Shown here one piece after another: positions 55,081-64,000 of a stretch of DNA of 64,000 nucleotides. The translations under genes were made by a program, and so were the position numbers. The DNA lies in assembly GCA_022559845.1 (NCBI GenBank), contig JAHNEJ010002117.1:1-64000 (forward strand), in the 5' to 3' direction. Under the pieces are notes generated by a model. The model ran no database searches. It was not told the origin of the DNA and saw only the letters and a program-made list of their open reading frames with translations. This DNA comes from Amorphophallus konjac (Eukaryota > Streptophyta > Magnoliopsida > Alismatales > Araceae). Numbering within the stretch: the stretch's first letter is position 1; every line of letters starts with the position of its first letter.

Positions 55081-57070
55081 CACAATGCTCGAAAAATATG
55101 CAACTCACCCGTTATGCCATAGTAACTGAAAAATAAAGCAATGTTTCACATTTACAGATTCGAAGATTCAATATTTAAAATCTGAATATTCAAGGAAACA
55201 CGATCCGAGACATGCGGATACGAAATCCGAAATCTGGGGACGCTATAGTCGGTCTCCTCTGACACGGTAATTGTGGAGTCAAAGTTGAGGGGACACGAGA
55301 TGTCATGGTTGACCACCAGAACCTCCGCAAATCATAGGACCTTTGCGAGGTTGAAGTGGGTACGGAGGACATCTTGTGCCCCTCCTCCCCTTCAAACGCC
55401 ATTGCCCACTACCCAATGCCCACCGAGCACCCCCCTCCTTGTCCCCATCCCAACCCTAGCCCCCACCTCCGCCTTCTAACTCCCTCTTCCCCACTCCCAT
55501 CTGCACCCCATTGTCGCCACGAGGAACTGGCTGGCTTCCCCGCACGTGGAGGGTCACCGTTGGCCCCTCCCTACGATGACGTAACCATCCCTCCACCACC
55601 GTCTTCTAGGAACGATGCCGCCCTCCCTTCGCCCCGCCAGCCAATGCCGCCAGTGCCACCCATCGACCACCGCCATCGACCCCCTTCTCTTTCATCTCTC
55701 TTTCCCTTCCACAGCCACCACCGCACACCCCGGTTGCCCTTGCCCTCCTGCTGCTCAACCCCCCTCCCCCCGTCGGAACCCTTGTGTAGAGCCCCCCTTC
55801 CCTACCGGAAGCCCCCTCCGCTGCTCAACACCCCCCTGGTCGGAACCTCTATATATGTAGAGCGCCGAAATTGCCCACTAGAAGCCCCCCCCCCCCACCG
55901 TTCAACCCCCATCCCCCCACGCGTCTCTCTCTCTACTAACCACGGCTAACTTGATATTTTTACCTTATGTCTAGTTAATCATGGCCCAGTTAATTTTGAT
56001 CGAACATAACTAAATACAGAGATTTATTTGTACAAGGGCCAAGATTATAAGGGTTTACATAAAAACTAATGTAAAATCGATAATTTGCTAACGTGTAGGG
56101 ATTTATGTGTAAAAATCTAAAAAAATACAAGTTAAATATGCCATTATATTCATCTGGGCACGGTATTAACCTTTTAGTTGACATTGGACCATTTGCACGT
56201 TGATATGAAGTCTTACCTTAATTACATGCGACTAATGTCTTAATGTTCACAATAAAATGTTTTTTTTAAATAAAAGGTCACCTTTGATAAGCCATCTGAA
56301 TGAAAACAGGAACGCATGTAATTTGTCAGCAATATCATTATCGTTGTATGGTGAGGGATGATTAGGAGTGATGGCGAAAAAAAGACATGTGACGTGACAT
56401 ATTTCTTAACAGACTCTGCCGCAGTGGCAGACCCCCTTAAAAAAAAATAGCGGACAATAAAATAGTACAACATAATAGCGATGGGCGACATTGAGTAATG
56501 GGTGTTTAAGGCAGATATGAATGATAAGTAGTGAATGGTGGGATGGTGGATGATAGGTACAGGTTGATCGAGTGTAATGACACGCGAGAAGGTGGGTGAT
56601 ACAATTGTGAGAGCAGGCGAATGATGGACATGCAGTGATGGAACAGTATGGGAAGACAACAAGTTGTAGGGCAACGATGGAGGGCAGTGAGCAGTACGGT
56701 AATAATGGCTGGCGTTGGTAGCGAGCAGGTGACAGCTACAACAAATGATGGCCGGTGGGGGAGCATGAATGGCGTTAGTTGTAGTCAAATTTGGAGGACA
56801 TTGGATTTTCTTTGCGACACTTGTTTCCAATGTTCAAAGACATCATCTAATTTGGACAATAACTTATTTCAGAGTGTAATGTGAAAGAAAAGTCGGGTGT
56901 AATAATATAACAAGAGAGAGATGAATTAGATTATTAAAATTAAATTTATTTTAATTCAAAAATATCTCAATTAAATTTATTACCACAAAGGATACATCGT
57001 CAAGATGGGACATAATAGATAATGAGCCAATCGCAATCGCACGACGAGAACATATGTTTTTATAGTAGTT
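55081..57070. other. Intergenic, C-rich low-complexity block, no gene
   Basis: 55,370-55,940 is a CCC-rich block whose open frames are Pro/Ser-rich and lack any domain. The rest is AT-rich. I see no supported feature. Confidence 0.45.
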
Positions 57071-57075
57071 CAGAT

Positions 57076-58104
57076 TGTTGATGGGCCGATGCCCATTGGG
57101 CCCCGCCACGGGGGCACCGCCGCGGTGGCGGGACGCACGCGGGGCGCGCGCCCGCGTCTGTTCGCCCGCGAGCGCGCGCGCGCCCGCGTGCGCTCGCCCG
57201 CGCCCTCCGCGAGCGTGCACACGCGCCTGCGTGGCGCGTTCGCAGGGCGCCACCGCACAGCCCCCCCTCCTCTTCCTCCTTATCCGCCCCCGTCTTCCTT
57301 CTTATCTCCTCCCGTCGCCTTCTCTCTCACCCTCACTTTCATCTCCTTCCCTCTCCTCTCGTCCCCCCTATATATACCCCCTAAGGGGGTTGGTTAAAGG
57401 GAGGGGAAAAAAAAAGAAAAAATAGAGGAATATTATGTGTGGAGGAGAGATGACACTATGTGTGCTAGTCATGGGAGACGACTTGTCGGTGGACGACGTC
57501 TCGATGTCCGCATCGGTCCGTTGAGTACGATGACGCCGGGAGATATACCATGGTGGGAGTTCGTCTCCATAGGCTAAGGTATGTTTGTGAGGTGACGGAT
57601 AAGTGTATAAGAGAGAGGATATGTGCATGTGTGTATAGAGAGAGAATTCGAGAGCATAGCGCACGTGATGACTGTAGCAGCCCCGTTTCTCGATTCTCTC
57701 TATCCCTTCTCTCTCCTCGTCTTCTCATCTATATGTTAGATGGAATAGTGACGAGGGTAGTGCGTCGGTGTGCCGACCGCACGATATTAGTCGCGGGTTA
57801 GTCCTGTGACGAGTATGGTCTTCATCTCTGGGGGAACCATCACCATAGTCCCTGGATTTGGAGTGTGGACCCTTGGAGTCGACTCTAGTAGCCGGCTCTG
57901 TGACTCCGCGACGATTCACGGGTAGGGGTCGACTCTGGTAGTCGATCTTGCACCCGGATACTGCAGGTACACACGTGTTTCTATTTCCGCTTCCGCTGTT
58001 ACGTGTGTACGCCTCGTTTCCGCTGCGAGATACGTCCTCCCACTCTGAACTCGTTTGGTTATATATATTTGTTATATATATCCCCGAGAGGGTTTTTTCC
58101 AACA
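57076..58104 (+). mobile_element. Solo LTR H
   Basis: TGTTGATGGGCC start, TTCCAACA end (inverted TGTTG...CAACA), 1,029 bp, target duplication CAGAT (57071-57075 and 58105-58109). A very CpG-rich first 200 bp is followed by a TATATATA box at about 57,370. Probably Ty1/copia-type from its ends, but there is no internal sequence to confirm. Confidence 0.8.
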
Positions 58105-58109
58105 CAGAT

Positions 58110-60004
58110 ATTATCGTGTTGACCTAAATTCACTACCTAATAACTTCCTGAGATTTTCACTACGTACCGTTAGACAGAGAGATGCTAAGTCACCTTACAT
58201 CCGCTAGACACGAAAGCGTTAATTCATCACACAAAATCACTAGACACGAAGACGCTAGTCCGTCTAAACACCACTAGACATAAAGATATAGTCCACCTCG
58301 ATATCACAATATAATAAACAAGATTATCCTTCCAACATAGAAGGATTCAAATACAAGTCTAGAATATCTAGACAACATAAAAATAAACACACAAGGAAAT
58401 TTAGATTCTAAAGATCAAATCTGAAGAAAGAAGGATGAAGCAGCTTTTGATCTAGAAGAGATCTTGATGAAAATCACGTCCTCTTACTTAGAAGATTTCT
58501 ATAGGTTCAAATAGCCGCCATCTTCACATATTTGCTTGTAAGAGCCAAAGTTCTTCAAAGAATAGCCAAGGACATTGATTCTGTGCCGTTGAATTTTTCC
58601 AATCGCAATCTCCTCTTTTCAACGAGCTTCTTTCTTCTTCTCTTTACCTTACGTACATCTCACGCATACCTATTTCCTTCTTTAACAAATCACCGACAGC
58701 TCATTGTGATATACCAAATTGATCTACAAAATCTCCCATTTATTTAAGTCGGTATTCCTTCTATAAAATATGAAAAATTAACTCTAAAAGAATATCTCTC
58801 GATCACTTAACAAAAGAATATCAAATAAAAAAGACATTTTAATTATGTAAAATAACAATAGTAATTACGTAAATTCTCCCCGTCACCGCCGACTCTCTCC
58901 GACGTCCCCCATCCCTCTCTCCCTCTCTCTATCTCTCTCACACTGTTGTTCGGCATCTCCCATCTCCCATCTTCCTCTCCCTCACGCTCTCTCTCTCTCA
59001 CCATAGTAGGGAGAGCTCCGACGTCTCCCTATTCTATGTGTGTGACCTAAACCCTAAACTCTGATGGGATGTCTGTGTCGGAGAGAGAAGAGTGGGGTCC
59101 ACAGTTACAATGAGGAGAGAGAGAGAGAGAGAGAGAGAGAGTCTAATTAAGGTTACTTCAGTCTTTTACTAACATTAAGTTAATTTAACCCAAGTTAAAT
59201 TTCACTCTAGTTATTAAAACTACTGACATGGATTAATAAGAGCAACGATGAATATTTAAATTTTTTAAAAAATAATAATAATATTTGAGGGATTAAAAAG
59301 AATACGTAGAGACTAAAAAATAAAAACAAAACAAAATAAAACAAATCTATCGCGGATAAACATAACACGGCAGCATCGTTTCAAGAACCAACTAGGGTAA
59401 CAGAAATGAACCAGCAAATCAAAAGGAAAAGAATGAATCAACAAAAATACAAATTAAATCCGAGACGAAATGGAATCGGAATAACATAAATTGAACCGGC
59501 CATGAAAAAAAAAACATGTAGTACACCATCTGAATTTAAAACAAAAATCAAATAAATCTTTTTTTCGATGGATAGATTTTTTAAAAAAACTGAGAAAGAA
59601 GAATCGAGTTTGAACTCGGGACCTACCCAAATAAATGAAGGTGTCGAACCCACTGCGTTAGTCTGCTGGTTCAAATCTAAACAAACCTGCAGCTCAGTAA
59701 ACAGGGTAGATTCGTTTCAAAAATCAACCAACGAACCGCAAAGTTAAAAGAAAAGAAAAAATTGGAATAATACATATTGAGCCTGAGACGAAATTGAACT
59801 GCGAGAACAGAAATTGGAGCGGCGACGGAAAACCCGTAACATACATATCGTATATATGTTATAGATCATAGATTAAAATATCGATTTATTAAAGAACTGG
59901 GATATTAAAGAAATGAGATATCTTCATCTGGGTCCGGCTTGGGTTAAGCCCACTCCAACCCAGCCTGACATGTAAAAGTAATTGTAAACGAAATATTTTA
60001 TTTA
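58110..60004. other. AT-rich intergenic, no gene
   Basis: Contains a CT-rich patch (58,880-59,010) and a (GA)n microsatellite at about 59,114-59,140. No coding or RNA gene is supported. Confidence 0.5.
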
Positions 60005-60500
60005 TTATCTCGGGTAGAGGTCAAAGAAGGGGATTCAAAAGATCTCATATTGAAAATTATAAAGATGGACACGTACTTATAATTAAGATCTAAGTCTTCT
60101 CATTTGAGGATCTTTTTATCAGTAAAAATGACAAAACTCTAGTCGCCCCCAGACGTAGCAGGAATAATATCTCAAATGAGACATCTCAAAATTGTACGTC
60201 TTCGTTGGCACCGTCTGTGAGAAATCCGGCCTAATAAATATAAAGCCGCCCACCTTTGATGGGGGCTAGTATAGAGACCTAAGAAGGGAGCTTAAAATAT
60301 CCCATATTAAAAATTACAAAGATGAGCATCTCACTTGAGGGCCATTTTATCAACAAAAATGACAAAATTCTAGTCGTCCCAGACGTAGCGGAGATAATAT
60401 CTCAAAGGAGACATCAAAAAGGATAAAATTCTAATCGTCCTTGAACATAACGGAGATAATATCTCAAAGAAGATATCTCAAATTTATACGTATTCACCTC
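60005..60500 (+). mobile_element. Gypsy-type LTR/primer-site remnant with duplicated LTR fragment
   Basis: 60,005-60,203 ends with 'acgtcttcg' directly before TTGGCACCGTCTGTGAGAAA (60205-60224), the usual primer-site start of several plant gypsy elements. A second diverged copy of the LTR fragment follows at about 60,275-60,412 and a third piece at 60,420-60,496 (shared 'agacgtagcggagataatatctcaaa'). Confidence 0.55.
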
Positions 60501-61216
60501 CTTTTGCTTCCTTGTTCATCTTTTTAACCTTAGTAGTTAGTTTCCAAATGACATTGTTGGCCATAGACTCTCATCCTAATTTGATAATGCATTTAAGCTT
60601 ATAATAATTGGAAGCTTGGTTCTCTTCTTGTTACGGTGTAACTTTGAATGCATGTATATGATTGGGAAAACTTAGCCACGCGATATCCAAAATAGGGGTC
60701 GGGACGGGTCTACAAAATAGTCACGGGTCAGGCCAATTTCGTGTAAACCGGGTTTTGTTCCGCTCATGGCCTGTCCAAGCACGGTCCAAACCTGACAAAT
60801 TGGCGCCCTTGTATCACATCACAACATTTGAAATAATATTCCTATCTTCACTGACTCATTGTCCAATGATATTATTAAAAATAGTTAAGTTTAATAAATT
60901 TATAATTACATCTGAGAATAAAATAAAATAATTCTAGACTTGCGTAGGCCCTTCCGCTATCTATGTTTATTTGTCTTTCTATGACTCTTTTCCTCTCTCT
61001 TTCGTCACAGTTGTCAAGGTAACAAAATGATCTAAGACATAAGACATCTGCTTAGGCATTACCCAAACTACATCTTGACACCTATTTAAAAGTCAATATA
61101 TATATATATCTAATATGTAATTTGCAAATAAGATATACAAACAAAATATATATATTATTATTTTTTGTGACTAGAAATATGGCGAACCAGAAAACTCGAG
61201 ATCACATACCCCTCGA

Positions 61217-61255
<39 letters not shown>

Positions 61256-63013
61256 TTAACAATTGAGAGAGATAGAGAGAGGAGAGAGGAGGTAAATAAA
61301 TGAAGACGCATACACATGAAGAGAGGGACGTTGGAGTAATATGCGGAGTCTGATCTATCTATGACCCTCCGTCTTGCATAGTAGACTCTCCCACCCCCTT
61401 GACCCCCAAAAATTTAAAAGGGTATCATCGGCTATGCTCAATTAAGGAATACCAAGGCACGACCAAAGACACCTTGGGGCACCTTCTTTGTCTAGGCGTG
61501 TCTCGCTCGCCTTTTTAGGAGGATAGAAAGGCGAGCTTACATTTAATGGTCTAGACGAAATATCTCGACAACTATGTATTTGATGCAATTTGTAGATGAC
61601 AAAGACTTTTATTCCATGAGTATGTTGTCCAAATATCACAGAGAATATAATATTTTATGCATTTTGAACATAATCATAGTGTAATAAATGATATATATAC
61701 ATATACTCCAATAATATAAATATTACTTATATTACCTTTTCTTATCTCATCTGTTCCAACTTGACCAATGGGAAAAAGGTTTGCGATTTGCTGCAAGTGT
61801 TACTCTCTCTTCTCAGTTTTGAGCCAGCTCGAAGCTAGGTTGTAGGAGGTTATGCCTAATTTAAGCTTTCACATTGAGACCCTATATAAGTTTGCTTCAA
61901 TTGTCCCTTCGTGACATATAAGTCATCTATCTGTTTACAAATTATGATGATCATCATTTTTTCAAGTTTTTCCTTGTTTTATTTTCATTTTAAACTTATT
62001 TGGGAAGATCATCAAGAAATAAGAAATTTGGACGTGAGAGATTACTGCAACATATGGACTCCACCGAATCATTATAATCCACGTACTTTTTTTAGATGAG
62101 TTTTTGGTGGGTAGAGAAAAAATATCCTTCCGTGTCTATCTCTCGCTACACTTGAAAAAACATATTTTGAAATCAAAACATCCATTTAGATCATTTAATG
62201 TTCATGTCTCCCGTTTGTCTCCCCTCAACAATGTTCCCATCATCTGGGTGAAGCCCTACCAAACGTAGAAAACCACCACAACTAGATATATCAATGATCC
62301 TTTTAATTACCATTCATATGCCAAAGTAATTGTATTGGGACTTGGGGCCACAATATTAGTGTTACATTGGATGTTTAGAAAATAACAAAATGATTATAAG
62401 ATTGGTTTTTACTTTTTAACCTAAGAGGACCATTTTATATTAATAAAACTTCACCTTCGTCACGAGGATAACACCTCTCGAGGACATCGAGATTCATATC
62501 GCATCTATGTAATGACATCGTCTGTAATAATTTTGAACTTGTACTCGTATCTCTTAAGTCAAGATAACTATTTTACAAGGATAAAATTTCACCTCTGCTC
62601 TTTTACAAGGATAAAATCTCACATCCGCTCCAGAGACAATATCTCTTGAGGTCACTAGTGTTCATCTCATATCTATAGTAACGATCATTTATGCACGGAC
62701 TTTTTCAAAGATAATTTCCAAAGAAGTAGTCATGTGATTTTACATTATTTTCCTTATGTCTTAGTGCTGTAATTTGTTGAACTTTAAAATTAGTTGACCA
62801 ACATGGCATCCTTTTCAAAGCAATTTCGAGTTTCAGTTAAAAATTGATAAAAAAATTAAAACTAGAGATTTTAAATATAATTTTTATAGTTTATATTTTA
62901 AAAATTGTAAAATAAATAATTTTATTATTAATATTTTACATTATTTTACAACATGTCAAACCATCCCACACAACTTACTCTAACTCACCTTAATTCTACA
63001 AATAGTACATACA
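60501..63013. other. AT-rich intergenic, no gene
   Basis: A (TA)n microsatellite at about 61,219-61,250. An imperfect direct repeat (about 62,450-62,520 and 62,620-62,695, with 'cttttacaaggataaaat' duplicated at 62,570-62,615) is probably old transposon debris. Confidence 0.45.
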
Positions 63014-63021
63014 ATTGGGCC

Positions 63022-63239
63022 TGTTTGATAAGCTGATAGGGCACGCCGCCGGTTGGTATTCCATTCGGATCCCGTATTCGACCTCTCAAGTCGAATATGA
63101 AATCCCGGATTGGGCACTAAAATGAGAAAGAAATCGTTTGTCCGCCGTCGTTACTCGTGTGACTATCAAAGCTTGAAGAAATGTCACCGGTGAACAGGGA
63201 CGCGTGACCGACAGATAACTGGCGCTGTCCGCTTATCAA
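63022..63239. mobile_element. hAT-like MITE
   Basis: 218 bp, flanked by an 8-bp duplication ATTGGGCC (63014-63021 and 63240-63247). Ends are inverted: TGTTTGATAAGC at the left and GCTTATCAA at the right. No coding capacity. An 8-bp duplication with short inverted ends fits the hAT superfamily. Confidence 0.75.
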
Positions 63240-63247
63240 ATTGGGCC

Positions 63248-63695
63248 TTGGTGTTTACTTAGGTTGTTTATTTTTCAACTACGGAGTGCATTGTTTTGAC
63301 TAACATGATTTATAAAACATAAAATAGGAAATTTTGTGGCGTGCGCATGAATAGAAATGTTGCATAAAGTAGTTACGCGGGAAATTACGTTACAAAGTGC
63401 AAACATTTCAGAATAGTTTATTTTCATAAAAAGCCTACTTAATTTCTTGACATGGGCCCTTCCCACCAAAATTTGAATCCCAAACTAATCATGGACGCAA
63501 AGTGCAAATGGTGAAAGGTTGGGTGTCACCATCCTTGACATGTCTCATGGTCTCATTGTGACGGGCACGTCGCGCGCCATGACATGACTAAAGGGGTGTA
63601 ACCTCCATAGACATGATCTCAACGGTTTGATCACCATTACACACGTCTAGAGGGGCTGTAAAAAGGTATGACATAGAAATATCGTAGTGTATGAA
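63248..63695. other. Intergenic, no gene
   Basis: No feature recognised. Confidence 0.4.
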
Positions 63696-64000
63696 TGTAA
63701 CGATCCAAAATTCAGATATCGAGTCAGATCAGATAATATTTGGATCTTACTTCGTCACTCACGAGTTGAGAAGTTCGGAAGGATTATTTGGGATGTTATG
63801 GTTATACATTGAAATTTTAAACAATACCATGAAATAAATTACAGAACTAATCAACTGTTCAGGCAGAAATAAAATTACATTTTAAAATAATAACATAACT
63901 ACATAGTTAAGTCCACAAATACAGTCAACAAGAAAAAAAAACGTACACTGTCACGGGACATATCCCGGCACTGGCGAGTTGGCTACTAAAGGTCCTCCGA
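63696..64000 (-). mobile_element. LARD-superfamily LTR, minus strand, cut by window end
   Basis: Begins TGTAACGATCC and runs parallel to the reversed LTR ends at 31,323 and 34,690: the AGATAT-CGAG block, 'cacgagttgagaag' and 'ggaagg', an A-rich stretch, then 'ggcgagttggctactaa'. Continues beyond the window. Confidence 0.7.

Noticed and set aside
55356..55949. 197-residue Pro-rich open frame
   Set aside because: Low-complexity C-rich DNA, no domain, no start context or splice signal.
59580..59690. Possible tRNA or SINE (GTTCGACAC and GTTCAAACTC blocks, minus strand)
   Set aside because: No cloverleaf, no acceptor stem and the A box is not convincing.

Overview
The window is plant nuclear DNA, almost entirely nested LTR retrotransposons. 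The evidence is a Tat/Ogre-type Ty3/gypsy polyprotein, tRNA-iMet primer sites of the TGGTATCAGAGC type, 3-kb GC-rich LTRs and a plant mobile domain gene. I see no ordinary host gene, no rRNA or tRNA gene and no CRISPR array. A flowering plant is secure. A monocot is only a guess from the GC-rich transcribed leaders.

Layout. (1) 1-30,295 is a Tat/Ogre-like element in a head-to-tail arrangement: the 3' end of one copy (1-675), an LTR (676-1815), an internal region with decayed gag, protease, G-patch, RT, two RNase H domains and integrase (3,887-11,989), a long 3' region with two antisense genes (one carrying a plant mobile domain), a second diverged LTR (28,954-30,099) and the leader of another copy. 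(2) A non-autonomous element with 3-kb LTRs, LARD-A (15,985-24,660, TSD GCCTT), sits inside the antisense mobile-domain gene. (3) From about 30,300 to 44,119 lies a truncated minus-strand relative, LARD-B. It is interrupted by a solo LTR (31,323-33,891) and by a complete TR-GAG element (34,926-41,151, TSD CCAAG). (4) 44,379-54,948 is a solo LTR of the same superfamily (TSD GAAGG), split by an unclassified TG...CA insertion (47,136-54,431). That insertion is itself split by a solo LTR related to the TR-GAG element (48,179-50,467). (5) 54,954-64,000 is more AT-rich intergenic DNA with a solo LTR (57,076-58,104, TSD CAGAT), an LTR/PBS remnant near 60.0-60.5 kb, a hAT-like MITE (63,022-63,239) and the edge of another minus-strand LARD LTR (63,696 to the window end).

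The most unusual signal is a set of short inverted-repeat (hairpin) arrays. Each element family has its own arm sequence: GACGCC/GGCGTC, GAACGCGCTA/TAGCGCGTTC, TAACGCGC/GCGCGTTA, TAGCGGTC/GACCGCTA, and a separate array with GGCAC, GGTAC and GTGCT arms. Within arrays the two arms change together, so pairing rather than sequence seems to be conserved. In the four LARD-type LTRs where a TATA box and an array are both visible, the array lies about 550-650 bp downstream of the TATA box, has an 8-nt loop, and falls inside an interval bounded by conserved GAG/GTAGG and TTTCAG/GTG splice-like sites. In the Tat-like element similar arrays flank the antisense genes, and one lies in the predicted intron of an antisense gene. 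The antisense mobile-domain gene keeps its own TATA box, a 107-bp GT-AG intron that joins in phase, and a 441-codon frame that closes exactly across the LARD-A insertion.
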